DNA from: Streptomyces sp. NBC_01016
GTDB lineage: Bacteria; Actinomycetota; Actinomycetes; Streptomycetales; Streptomycetaceae
Length of the DNA stretch: 64,000 nt
Direction of reading: 5' to 3'
NCBI RefSeq assembly: GCF_026341035.1
Contig: NZ_JAPEOQ010000001.1
Coordinates: forward strand, 4,774,001-4,838,000
The position numbers were made by a program, and so were the translations under genes. Under the pieces are notes generated by a model that ran no database searches, had not been told where the DNA came from, and worked only from the letters and a program-made list of their open reading frames with translations. Below, one piece after another: positions 34,353-42,368 of this stretch (positions within the stretch are counted from its first letter, which is position 1; each line of letters starts with the position of its first letter).

Positions 34353-34961
34353 GTGAGTCAGGCGAAAGCGCGGGGGCCGTACGCGAAGACGGCGGCCCGC
34401 CGGGCGGAGATCGTGCGTGCGGCGCGGGACTGCTTCGCCGAACACGGTTTCACGAAGGCCTCGTTGAGGGGGATCGCGGAGCGGGCCGGCATCACGCACG
34501 CGGGGCTGCTGCACCACTTCCAGAACAAGGACGACCTGCTGGCCGCGGTGCTCGCCGATCGCGACACGGAGGAGTGGCAGTACGGCGAGTCGCAGGTCGC
34601 CGACATGGACGAGCTCGGCCCCTACCTCGGCGAACTCCTGCGCCACCACCAGAAGTCACCCGAGCTGACACGGCTGTGGCTCGAACTCGCCGCGGCCGCC
34701 GCGCGCCCCGACCATCCCGCGCACGCCTACTTCACCGAGCGCTACGAGGTGGTACGCACGAACTTCGCGCAGGGTATGCACGGCAAGGCCGAGCGCGGCG
34801 AGCTGCACGCGGGCCTGGCTCCCGAGCACGCGGCCACCCTGCTCCAGGCGGTCCTCAACGGCCTTCAGCTGCAATGGCTGTTGGACCACGACCTCGACAT
34901 CGTCGGGCCGGTCCGGGCCTTCCTCGACCTGCTGTTCCAGGAGGCGACGGAGGCGGACTGA
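34353..34961 (+). CDS. TetR-family regulator of the glycoside operon
   Basis: This is a 202-residue TetR protein starting at GTG with GGGGAGGG upstream. The helix-turn-helix domain spans residues 18-62 (IVRAARDCFAEHGFTKASL, AGITHAGLLHHFQNKDDL). The C-terminal domain contains GLQLQWLLDHDLDIVGPVR, the form found in regulators placed next to glycosidase and sugar-permease genes. The same C-terminal pattern occurs in the TetR at 62059-62673 beside another permease. Divergent placement against GH1 indicates it represses the five-gene glycoside operon. Confidence 0.88.
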   Translation: MSQAKARGPYAKTAARRAEIVRAARDCFAEHGFTKASLRGIAERAGITHAGLLHHFQNKDDLLAAVLADRDTEEWQYGESQVADMDELGPYLGELLRHHQKSPELTRLWLELAAAAARPDHPAHAYFTERYEVVRTNFAQGMHGKAERGELHAGLAPEHAATLLQAVLNGLQLQWLLDHDLDIVGPVRAFLDLLFQEATEAD

Positions 34962-34980
34962 GCGCCGCGCGGCCCGTGGC

Positions 34981-35580
34981 CTACGGCGTGCCGGGCTCTC
35001 CCTCGCGGTCCTGGAGGAAGTCCTCCACGAACGCGAGCGTCTCCGCGTGCCGGGCGGTCAGGCCCATGGTGTGCTCCATCATCATGTTCCGGCCCAGGGC
35101 GTTGGCCAGGACCAGCAGCACCGCCGGGGTCAGCCCCGGCGGCAGCTCGACGCCCGTCTCCTCGATCCGGCGGGTCAGCACCTCCAGCTGCGCCTCGCGG
35201 TAGCGCTCCGAGATGCCGGCGAGTTCGGCGCGGATCGTCTTGCGGTGGTTGGCGAGCGCCGCGAACTCCGTGGTCAGCGTGTTGCCCGGGTGGCTCGTGA
35301 GCTGCCACAGCGCACGCAGCGGCCGCGGGCCCTCCAGGCGGCGCACGGCGCGCTCCAGCTCACTCTCCGCGCGCCGCCGCAGCATGGCCAGGAACAGGTC
35401 GTCGAGCGTGCGGAAGTAGTACAGGACGAGCGCCGGAGCCACCTCCGCCTCGCGCGCGACCCGCCGCACGCCGACGGCCGCGTATCCCTCCTCGACCATG
35501 AGGCGCTCCGCGACATCGAGCAGATGCGCGCGGGTCTTCGAAGTCTCGGATCCCATTCGGCGGGGCGCGGCGGCAGTCAT
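34981..35580 (-). CDS. TetR-family regulator divergent from the molybdenum hydroxylase operon
   Basis: This is a 199-residue TetR protein. The helix-turn-helix region is LLDVAERLMVEEGYAAVGV then EVAPALVLYYFRTLDDLF. The start is uncertain: ATG at 35580 or a second ATG at 35556, neither with an obvious ribosome site. It is transcribed away from the hydroxylase operon at 35690. The intergenic region carries two tandem 22-bp repeats that are likely its operators. Presumed role: repressor of the hydroxylase-CoxG-SDR-P450 operon. Confidence 0.85.
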   Translation of the reverse strand: MTAAAPRRMGSETSKTRAHLLDVAERLMVEEGYAAVGVRRVAREAEVAPALVLYYFRTLDDLFLAMLRRRAESELERAVRRLEGPRPLRALWQLTSHPGNTLTTEFAALANHRKTIRAELAGISERYREAQLEVLTRRIEETGVELPPGLTPAVLLVLANALGRNMMMEHTMGLTARHAETLAFVEDFLQDREGEPGTP

Positions 35581-35615
35581 GCGGTCATTGTGCTTGACGC
35601 CCGCGAAGCGCGGGT

Positions 35616-35661
35616 GTTAAACAGTCGTTCAGCACCTCGGTTAAACACTCGTTCAGCACCT
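35616..35661. promoter_or_regulatory. Two tandem 22-bp repeats, likely double TetR operator
   Basis: GTTAAACAGTCGTTCAGCACCT at 35616-35637 and the same sequence with one change at 35640-35661 repeat with a 24-bp period. The core TTAAACANTCGTTCA is itself an imperfect inverted repeat. They fill the space between the divergent TetR and hydroxylase starts. Confidence 0.55.
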
Positions 35662-35689
35662 GTGGCTCCTGAACGGAGGATCGGAACCG

Positions 35690-38026
35690 ATGGCACCAAG
35701 CGGCGGACACACCCCGTACGCGGGCACCCGCACTCCCCGGGTCGAGGACCCCCGTCTCCTGACCGGCACCGGAACCTACGTGGACGACGTCGTACGCCCC
35801 GGAATGCTGCACGCCCACTTCGTCCGCAGCCCGCTGCCCCGCGCCCGCATCCTCGGCATCGACACCTCCGAGGCGCTCCAACTCGACGGCGTGCACGCCG
35901 TGTTCGTGGCCGGCGACCTCAACCCCGGCGTCCACGAGCAGTGGTACACGCTCAACGGGCGCGACGATCCCGACACGCCCCGGCCACCGCTCGCCGAGGG
36001 CGAGGCCCGGTTCGCGGGCGACCCGGTCGCGATGGTCGTCGCCACCGACCGCTATGTCGCCGAGGACGCCGCCGAGCTGGTGTTCGTGGACTACGAGCCG
36101 CTGCCGCCGGTCGTCGACTACGCGACGGCTCTCGACTCCCCGCAATCCGTGCACGCGAGCCATCCCGACAACCTCGTCGGACAGCTAGGCGGCCGCCCCA
36201 TGAGCGAGTTGGACCCCGTCTTCGTGAGTGCGCCGCACGTCGTCTCGCAGACGGTCCACCAGCAGTCGCACGGACCCGTCCCAATGGAGACCCGCGGTAT
36301 CGTCGCCGAATGGACGGCGGCCGGCGGGGAGATGGCGATCTGGGCCGCGACGCAGTCCCCGCACGAGGTCCGCGCGTTCTGTGCCCGCCTCCTCGGTATC
36401 GACGAGCACCGGGTCCGCGTCGTCATGCGGGACACCGGCGGCGGCTTCGGGCAGAAGGTGCTGCCGCAGCGCGAGGACATGTGCGTGCTGCTCGCCGCCG
36501 CCAAACTCCCCGCTGCCCTCAAGTGGATCGAGGACCGCCAGGAACACCTCCTCGCCGCGGGGCAGGCGCGCCACGAGCACGGCGAGGCCCGCCTCGCCCT
36601 CGACGAGGACGGCACGATCCTCGCCGCGACCCTCGACCACGTACAAGACGCGGGTGCCTACCCGACGCCCTCCCCGGTGCAGAGCGGCATCGCCGTCGGC
36701 ATGCTCTTCCCCGGCCCGTACCGGATCCCGCAGGGCACGTTCTCGTCCCGGTTCGTGTTCTCCAACACCAGCGGGCGGGTCGCCTATCGCGGCCCCTGGC
36801 AGTACGAGTCGATGGCCCGCGAAGTACTGCTCGACACGGCCGCCCGCCAACTCGGCCTCGATCCCGTCGAATTGCGCCGCCGCAACATGCTCTCCGCCGA
36901 CGAACTTCCCACGGCGAACTTCAACGGCATGCCCTACGACCACATCTCCCCGCGGGAGACCTTCGAGCAGGCACTGACCATGCTCGACTACGAGGCCTTC
37001 CGCGAGGAACAGGCACGGGCCCGCGAGAACGGCCGCTATCTGGGCGTCGGCACGTGCACCTACGTCGAGCCGACCGCGGGCGCCACTCCGTTCCACGCCA
37101 CGGAGGGCGCCACCATCCGTATCGAACCCTCTGGCAAGGTCAACGTGTACGTCGCCGGGGGATCCTGCGGCAACAGCCTGGAGACAACCGTCGTGCAGCT
37201 GACCGCGGACGCGCTCGGTGTCGCCATTGAGGACGTCAGCACCGTGCAGGGCGACACCGCCGTCACCCCGTACGGCGCCGGAACCGGCGGCAGCCGCTCG
37301 GGCCCCATGACGGCGGGCGCCATCGCCGAGACGGCCGGGACACTGCGGGAGCGGATCCTGGCCATCGCCGCGCACCGCCTCGGCGTACCGGTCGAGGACG
37401 TCGAGTTCGTGCGAGGACGCGCCACAGTGAAGCGCACCGAGGAGAGCCTGACGCTCGCCGCGATCGCCGATATCGCGTATTACCAGGTGCACGCCTTGCC
37501 GCCCGGCACACCGGCAGGCCTGGAGGCGAGCGGCCGCTACCACACACCGCACCTGATGATCTGGGCCAACGCGACCCACCTGTGCACCTGCGAGGTCGAC
37601 CTCGTGACCGGCGAGGTGAAGCTGCTGAGGTACATCGTCAGCGAGGACTGCGGCCCGATGATCAACCCGAGCGTCGTCGAGGGCCAGATCCGCGGCGGCA
37701 CAGTCCAGGGCATCGGCGGCGCCCTCTACGAACACCTCGCCCACGACGACGAGGGCAACCCGATCGCCACCACCTTCATGGACTACCTGCTGCCCACCGC
37801 CACCGAAGTACCGGTGATCGAGATCGGACATGTCGAGACACCGAGCCCGGGCCCCGGCGGATACAAGGGCGTCGGCGAGGGCGGCGCGATCGGCTCCGCG
37901 CCCGCCGTCGTGAACGCGGTCGCCGACGCGCTCGCACCCCTCGGCGTACGCGTCGACCGGCTGCCCCTGACCCCCGCGTCCCTCGTCGAACTCATCGAGC
38001 AGGCGCAGGGGGTGACGGCCCGATGA
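35690..38026 (+). CDS. Molybdenum hydroxylase large subunit (xanthine dehydrogenase/CoxL family)
   Basis: This 778-residue molybdopterin-binding subunit hydroxylates a carbon next to a heteroatom or carbonyl, using water. Visible features are the N-terminal hammerhead domain (VEDPRLLTGTGTYVDDVVRPG), the Moco contact GGGFGQKVLPQRED, the loop VAYRGPWQYESMAREV, GAGTGGSRSGPMTAG, and the catalytic Glu in GVGEGGAIGSAPAVVNAV near residue 735. The active-site loop is not the AYRCSFR of true CO dehydrogenase, so CO oxidation is not expected. An aldehyde, aromatic or terpenoid substrate is possible. ACGGAGGA precedes the ATG. It is first in a seven-gene operon. Confidence 0.92.
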   Translation: MAPSGGHTPYAGTRTPRVEDPRLLTGTGTYVDDVVRPGMLHAHFVRSPLPRARILGIDTSEALQLDGVHAVFVAGDLNPGVHEQWYTLNGRDDPDTPRPPLAEGEARFAGDPVAMVVATDRYVAEDAAELVFVDYEPLPPVVDYATALDSPQSVHASHPDNLVGQLGGRPMSELDPVFVSAPHVVSQTVHQQSHGPVPMETRGIVAEWTAAGGEMAIWAATQSPHEVRAFCARLLGIDEHRVRVVMRDTGGGFGQKVLPQREDMCVLLAAAKLPAALKWIEDRQEHLLAAGQARHEHGEARLALDEDGTILAATLDHVQDAGAYPTPSPVQSGIAVGMLFPGPYRIPQGTFSSRFVFSNTSGRVAYRGPWQYESMAREVLLDTAARQLGLDPVELRRRNMLSADELPTANFNGMPYDHISPRETFEQALTMLDYEAFREEQARARENGRYLGVGTCTYVEPTAGATPFHATEGATIRIEPSGKVNVYVAGGSCGNSLETTVVQLTADALGVAIEDVSTVQGDTAVTPYGAGTGGSRSGPMTAGAIAETAGTLRERILAIAAHRLGVPVEDVEFVRGRATVKRTEESLTLAAIADIAYYQVHALPPGTPAGLEASGRYHTPHLMIWANATHLCTCEVDLVTGEVKLLRYIVSEDCGPMINPSVVEGQIRGGTVQGIGGALYEHLAHDDEGNPIATTFMDYLLPTATEVPVIEIGHVETPSPGPGGYKGVGEGGAIGSAPAVVNAVADALAPLGVRVDRLPLTPASLVELIEQAQGVTAR

Positions 38027-38901
38027 AGCCCGCGCCCTTCACGTATCACGCGCCGACGAGCACGGGTGAAGCCGTCGCCCTGCTCGCCGAGTTCGGCGAC
38101 GAGGCGAAACCGCTCGCCGGCGGACAGAGCCTCGTGCCCATGCTGGCGCTGCGCCTCGCGACCTTCGGACACCTCGTCGACCTGCGCCGCGTCGAGGCCC
38201 TGCGCGGCATCGAGCGGCGCGCCGACGGCGGCGTGCGGATCGGCGCCGGCACGACACAGGCCACCATCCAGCGCTCCGAGGACATCCGCACGGCGATCCC
38301 GCTGCTCGCCCGCGCCACCCCCCTCATCGGCCACTTCCAGATACGCAGCCGCGGCACGATCGGTGGTTCGCTCGCGCACGCCGACGCGGCGGCCGAATAC
38401 CCGGCCGTCGCCCTGACACTGGACGCCGAGCTGGAGGCGGAGTCGCCGCGCGGCAGCCGCACCATCCCGGCAGCAGAGTTCTTCACCGGAGTGTGGAGCA
38501 CGACGCTGGCCGACGACGAGCTGCTGACGGGCGTCAACTTCCCTGCCTGGACCGGGCGTTGCGGGTACGCCGTCGAGGAGTTCGCCCGCAGGAACGGTGA
38601 CTTCGCCATCGCCGGGGCCACCGTCGCGCTGCGCGTCGCGGCGGACGGGCGACTCGACCGCTGCGCCATCGGCCTGTTCGGGCTCGGGCCCACCGCAACC
38701 CGGGCACGCGCGGCGGAGGCCGAACTGCTCGGCCATGACCCCACTGCGGCCGACCCCGACGAACTCGGCCTGGCAGCAATGGAACAGCTCCCGTCAGTAC
38801 CATCCGATCTGCACGGATCGGCCCGCTACCGCACCCGCGTCGGCGCCGCCATGGTCGCCCGCGCCTGGCGCCGCGCCGTACAGGAGGCACGCCATGGCTG
38901 A
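38023..38901 (+). CDS. Molybdenum hydroxylase FAD-binding subunit (CoxM-like)
   Basis: This is a 292-residue FAD subunit. The flavin-binding motifs are KPLAGGQSLVPMLALRL near residue 30 and IRSRGTIGGSLAHADAAAEYP near 108, both standard for this family, followed by the CoxM-type C-terminal domain. It passes electrons from the 2Fe-2S subunit to an acceptor. It overlaps the large-subunit gene by 4 bp (ATGA) and the next gene by 8 bp, as expected for a stoichiometric heterotrimer. Confidence 0.92.
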   Translation: MKPAPFTYHAPTSTGEAVALLAEFGDEAKPLAGGQSLVPMLALRLATFGHLVDLRRVEALRGIERRADGGVRIGAGTTQATIQRSEDIRTAIPLLARATPLIGHFQIRSRGTIGGSLAHADAAAEYPAVALTLDAELEAESPRGSRTIPAAEFFTGVWSTTLADDELLTGVNFPAWTGRCGYAVEEFARRNGDFAIAGATVALRVAADGRLDRCAIGLFGLGPTATRARAAEAELLGHDPTAADPDELGLAAMEQLPSVPSDLHGSARYRTRVGAAMVARAWRRAVQEARHG

Positions 38902-39382
38902 CCCGGCCACCGTCGACATCCACGTCCGCGTCAACGGGACGGCACGCAGGGCGAACGTCCCGCCCCGGCTCACCCTCGCCGACTTCCTCCGCGTGAACTG
39001 CGGCCTCACCGGCACCCACCTCGGCTGCGAGCACGGTGTCTGCGGAGCCTGCACCGTCCTGCTCGACGGTGAGGCGGTGCGCGCCTGCCTGGTGTTCGCC
39101 GTACAGGCCGACGAGGCGGAGGTGACGACGGTCGAGGCGATGTCGGACAAGGACGGCCAACTCTCCACCGTGCAGGCGGCGTTCCGAGATCACCACGCCC
39201 TCCAGTGCGGGTTCTGCACCCCCGGCCTGATCGTCTCGGTCACTGCCTTCCTCGCCGAGAACCCCAAGCCCACCGACGAGGAGATCCGCGAGGCACTGAC
39301 CGGGAACCTGTGCCGGTGCACCGGCTACCAGGGCATTGTCGACGCCGTGCGAGCGGCCGCCGAGGAGGCGACGACGGCATGA
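38894..39382 (+). CDS. Molybdenum hydroxylase 2Fe-2S subunit (CoxS-like)
   Basis: This is a 162-residue two-cluster subunit. The plant-type N-terminal cluster uses CEHGVCGACTVLLDG (with a fourth Cys in VRACLVF). The C-terminal helical cluster uses QCGFCTPG and NLCRCTGYQGI. All eight cysteines are present. It carries electrons from the molybdenum site to FAD. GAGG is positioned before the ATG, and the gene overlaps both neighbours by a few bases. Confidence 0.95.
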   Translation: MADPATVDIHVRVNGTARRANVPPRLTLADFLRVNCGLTGTHLGCEHGVCGACTVLLDGEAVRACLVFAVQADEAEVTTVEAMSDKDGQLSTVQAAFRDHHALQCGFCTPGLIVSVTAFLAENPKPTDEEIREALTGNLCRCTGYQGIVDAVRAAAEEATTA

Positions 39383-39984
39383 AACTGGAGAACACCTTCG
39401 CCATCCCCGTCCCGGTGGACGAAGCGTGGAAGGTGCTGCTCGACGTCGAGCGCGTGGCGCCCTGCGTGCCAGGAGCGACCCTCACAGGCAGCGAGGGGGA
39501 CACCCACCAAGGTCGCATCAAGGTCAAGCTCGGCCCGATCTCGCTCACGTACAGCGGCACCGTGACCTTCGTGACGCGCGACGAGGACGCGAAAGTCGTC
39601 GTCCTCGAGGCGGGCGGCCGGGAAGCGCGCGGCAACGGGACCGCCAAGGCACGCGTGACGTGCCGCCTGTCCACCGCCGGCCCCGGACACACCGACGTAC
39701 ACGTCGAGACCGACCTCTCCGTCACCGGCAGGCCCGCCCAGTTCGGGCGCGGCACGCTCGCGGAGGTGTCCGGAGCGCTGATGGGCCGCTTCGCGGAGAA
39801 CCTTGCTGCGGAGCTGACGATCGACTCACCACAACCCTTGGCGGGTTCGGTCCCTGCGGCCCCGCTCGATCTCGCCGACACACCATCGGCCCGCACGGTC
39901 AAGCGCGTCGCGCCCATCGCCGTGACGGCCGCCGCGGCCCTGCTGTGGCTCGCCCTGGCCCGCCGCGGCCGACGACACCGCTAG
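39379..39984 (+). CDS. CoxG-family SRPBCC protein with C-terminal membrane anchor
   Basis: This 201-residue protein has an N-terminal SRPBCC (START-like) domain with the CoxG opening KLENTFAIPVPVDEAWKVLLD, then a proline/alanine linker. A single C-terminal transmembrane helix (VAPIAVTAAAALLWLALARR) ends in Arg-rich residues. CoxG is known to help anchor the carbon monoxide dehydrogenase complex at the membrane, so here it probably tethers the hydroxylase and links it to the quinone pool. It overlaps the 2Fe-2S gene by 4 bp. Confidence 0.88.
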   Translation: MKLENTFAIPVPVDEAWKVLLDVERVAPCVPGATLTGSEGDTHQGRIKVKLGPISLTYSGTVTFVTRDEDAKVVVLEAGGREARGNGTAKARVTCRLSTAGPGHTDVHVETDLSVTGRPAQFGRGTLAEVSGALMGRFAENLAAELTIDSPQPLAGSVPAAPLDLADTPSARTVKRVAPIAVTAAAALLWLALARRGRRHR

Positions 39985-40045
39985 TACCTGACCCAGTACC
40001 CGGCACCACCACACCCCACCCGCTACGCCAGGAACGAGGTACCCC

Positions 40046-40882
40046 ATGCCCGGACGCGTAGAAGGCAAGGTCGCATTCATCACCGGAGCCGCGCGCGGCC
40101 AAGGACGCAGCCACGCCATCCGGCTCGCCGAGGAAGGCGCCGACATCATCGCCATTGATGTCTGCAAGCAACTCGACGGCGTCCAGTTCGCCATGTCGAC
40201 CCCCGAGGACCTCGACGAGACCGTCAACCAGGTGCAGAAACTGGGCCGCCGCATCCACGCCGTGCAGGCCGACGTCCGCGACCACGACGCGCTCAAGGCC
40301 GTCGTCGACGAGGGCGTCGAACGCTTCGGACGGCTCGACATCGTGTGCGCCAACGCCGGCATCGGCAGCAACGGCGCCCTCTCCCACCAGATGGACGAGC
40401 AGACCTGGCGCGACACCATCGACATCAACCTCACCGGTGTCTGGCTCACCACCAAGGTGTCGATCCCGCACATCATCGCCGGCGGCCGCGGCGGCTCGAT
40501 CATCCTCACCAGCTCCGTCGGCGGCCTGCGCGGCCACGCCCACATCGGCCACTACGTCGCCGCCAAGCATGGCGTCGTCGGCCTGATGCGCACCCTTGCC
40601 TGGGAGCTCGGCGAACACAACATCCGCGTGAACTCGGTGCACCCCAGCCAGGTCAACACCCCGATGGTGATGCACGAGGGCACGTACAAAATGTTCCGCC
40701 CCGACCTGGAGAACCCCACCGTCGACGACTTCGCCGCCGTCTCCCAGAGCATGCACATCCTGCCCACCCCATGGGTCGAGGCCCGCGACATCAGCAATGC
40801 CATCCTCTACCTCGCCTCCGACGAAGGCCGCTTCGTCACCGGCAGCACCCAGACCGTCGACGCGGGAGCCATGCTCAAATGA
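40046..40882 (+). CDS. Mycofactocin-type short-chain dehydrogenase
   Basis: This is a 278-residue SDR. The glycine motif ITGAARGQGRSHAIRLAEEGADIIAID, with the GQGRSHA form and a roughly 12-residue insertion after it, is typical of the mycofactocin-coupled SDR subfamily, which keeps its NAD bound. The catalytic residues are in LTSSVGGL and HYVAAKHGVVG. The C-terminal PTPWVEARDISNAILYLASDEGRFVTGSTQTVDAG also fits. It should oxidise a secondary alcohol, possibly that made by the adjacent P450. The mycofactocin biosynthesis genes are not in this window. A 61-bp gap with GAGG precedes the ATG. Confidence 0.85.
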   Translation: MPGRVEGKVAFITGAARGQGRSHAIRLAEEGADIIAIDVCKQLDGVQFAMSTPEDLDETVNQVQKLGRRIHAVQADVRDHDALKAVVDEGVERFGRLDIVCANAGIGSNGALSHQMDEQTWRDTIDINLTGVWLTTKVSIPHIIAGGRGGSIILTSSVGGLRGHAHIGHYVAAKHGVVGLMRTLAWELGEHNIRVNSVHPSQVNTPMVMHEGTYKMFRPDLENPTVDDFAAVSQSMHILPTPWVEARDISNAILYLASDEGRFVTGSTQTVDAGAMLK

Positions 40883-42075
40883 CCACCACCGAAGGCCTCT
40901 CCTGGGACCCCTTCGACCCGGCCCTCGCCGTCGACCCCTACCCGCTCTACGCCCGCCTGCGCGAAGAGGCCCCGCTGTACTACAACGCACAGCACGACTT
41001 CTACGCCGTCAGCCGCTTCGCCGACGTGCAGCGCGGCCTCGCCGACTGGGAGACCTACTCGTCCTCGCGCGGCGACATCCTGGAGATCATCCAGGCGAAC
41101 GTCGACATCCCGCCCGGCACCCTCATCTTCGAGGACCCGCCCGTCCACGACATCCACCGACGGCTGCTCGCCCGCGTCTTCACCCCGCGCCGCATCGCCG
41201 AACTGGAGCCGCAGATACGGGACTTCTGCATCGGCGTCCTCGAACCGGTCACCGGCGCCGAACGCTTCGACCTCGTGGAGGCGGTCGGAGCCGAGATGCC
41301 CATGCGGGTGATCGGCATGCTCCTCGGCATCCCGGAGGCAGACCAGGCGACGTACCGCGACCGGACCGATGCCACGCTCGACACGACAGGCCGCGGCAGG
41401 CTCGACCCCTCCGAAATGCTCAACACCGAAGGGCTCCAGGAGTACATCGACTGGCGCAGGAAGCACGCGTCGGACGACCTCATGACCGAGCTGATGACCG
41501 CCGAGTTCGAGGACGAGACGGGCACCCGCCGCACCCTCACCGACGAGGAGGTGCTCACGTACTGCTCGGTGGTGGCAGGCGCGGGCAACGAGACGACGGG
41601 ACGCCTCATCGGCTGGTTCGGCGCCCTGATGGCCCGCTACCCGAAGGCTCGCAGGGAGCTCGCGGCCGATCCGTCACTCATTCCGAACGCCATCGAGGAG
41701 ATCCTGCGTTTCGAACCGACGGGCCCCTTTACCGCGCGCTACGTCACCAAGGACGTCGAGCTGTACGGGCGCACGGTGCCGGCCGGCAGCGCGATCCTGT
41801 TCATCCAGGCCGCCGCCAACCGCGACCCCGAGCGCTTCCCCGACCCGGACCGCTTCGACGTCCACCGAGTCACCCAGCACATGTCGTTCGGGGCCGGCGC
41901 CCACTACTGCCTCGGCGCGGCCCTCGCCCGCCTGGAGGGAAGGGTTGCGGCGGAGGAGATCCTGCGCCGCTTCCCCGACTGGGAGGTCGACTGGGACGCC
42001 GCGGAACTGGCCCAGACCTCGACCGTACGAGGGTGGAAGACGCTGCCGCTGGTGATCGGTGGTGCGGGGCGATGA
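40879..42075 (+). CDS. Cytochrome P450
   Basis: This is a soluble bacterial P450 of 398 residues. It has the I-helix oxygen-binding motif AGAGNETTGRLIGW near residue 235, the ExxR motif in EEILRFEP near 275 and the heme-binding loop MSFGAGAHYCLGAALARLEG near 335-355 with the Cys ligand. The N-terminus is WDPFDPALAVDPYPLYARLREEAP. It overlaps the SDR gene (ATGA) and the ferredoxin gene by 4 bp, so its direct redox partner is encoded beside it. The combination of SDR, P450 and 3Fe-4S ferredoxin is typical of actinobacterial terpenoid or steroid hydroxylation. The substrate is unknown. Confidence 0.93.
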   Translation: MTTTEGLSWDPFDPALAVDPYPLYARLREEAPLYYNAQHDFYAVSRFADVQRGLADWETYSSSRGDILEIIQANVDIPPGTLIFEDPPVHDIHRRLLARVFTPRRIAELEPQIRDFCIGVLEPVTGAERFDLVEAVGAEMPMRVIGMLLGIPEADQATYRDRTDATLDTTGRGRLDPSEMLNTEGLQEYIDWRRKHASDDLMTELMTAEFEDETGTRRTLTDEEVLTYCSVVAGAGNETTGRLIGWFGALMARYPKARRELAADPSLIPNAIEEILRFEPTGPFTARYVTKDVELYGRTVPAGSAILFIQAAANRDPERFPDPDRFDVHRVTQHMSFGAGAHYCLGAALARLEGRVAAEEILRRFPDWEVDWDAAELAQTSTVRGWKTLPLVIGGAGR

Positions 42076-42257
42076 CACAGCGGTGGACCGTCGCCGTCGA
42101 TCCGAAGGTGTGTGTCCGCACGGGACTGTGCGTGGCCTCGCTGCCGGCCGCCTTCGAGCGCGACGAACAGGGACAGGGCCGGGCCCGGGCCGAGTCGGTG
42201 CCCGCCTCCGAGGAGGTCCTGGAGATCGCCGAGTCCTGTCCGGTCGAGGCGATCTAG
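42072..42257 (+). CDS. 3Fe-4S ferredoxin, C-terminus cut short by TAG
   Basis: This 61-residue ferredoxin transfers electrons to the adjacent P450. Cluster ligands are seen as CVRTGLC and the final CPVEAI. The Thr at the variable position of the first motif indicates a 3Fe-4S cluster. The frame ends at a TAG (42255-42257) directly after CPVEAI. The next 14 codons, IEDAESGKPVFPPE, then TGA, look like the normal ferredoxin tail. The amber codon therefore seems a recent change, or it is read through. All cluster cysteines are upstream of it, so the short form may still work. Confidence 0.88.
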   Translation: MTQRWTVAVDPKVCVRTGLCVASLPAAFERDEQGQGRARAESVPASEEVLEIAESCPVEAI

Positions 42258-42316
42258 ATCGAGGACGCGGAGAGCGGGAAGCCAGTCTTTCCTCCGGAGT
42301 GACGCAGCACTGAAAG

Positions 42317-42352
42317 GGGAGAGGCGAGGGACGTCCGTCCCTCGCCTCTCCC
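42317..42352. terminator. Strong bidirectional terminator hairpin
   Basis: GGGAGAGGCGAGGGAC at 42317-42332 pairs perfectly with the sequence ending at 42352 (16-bp stem, 4-nt GTCC loop). It lies between the convergent ferredoxin and CMD genes. Confidence 0.75.
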
Positions 42353-42368
42353 GTCGTCCCCCGTACGG

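Noticed and set aside
35047..37230. A long plus-strand frame over the TetR and molybdenum hydroxylase genes
   Set aside because: Its second half is an Arg/Pro-rich out-of-frame reading of the hydroxylase gene. The true gene starts at 35690 in another frame.
35690..39984. Carbon monoxide dehydrogenase
   Set aside because: The subunit layout and CoxG fit the family, but the large subunit lacks the AYRCSFR active-site loop of true CO dehydrogenase.
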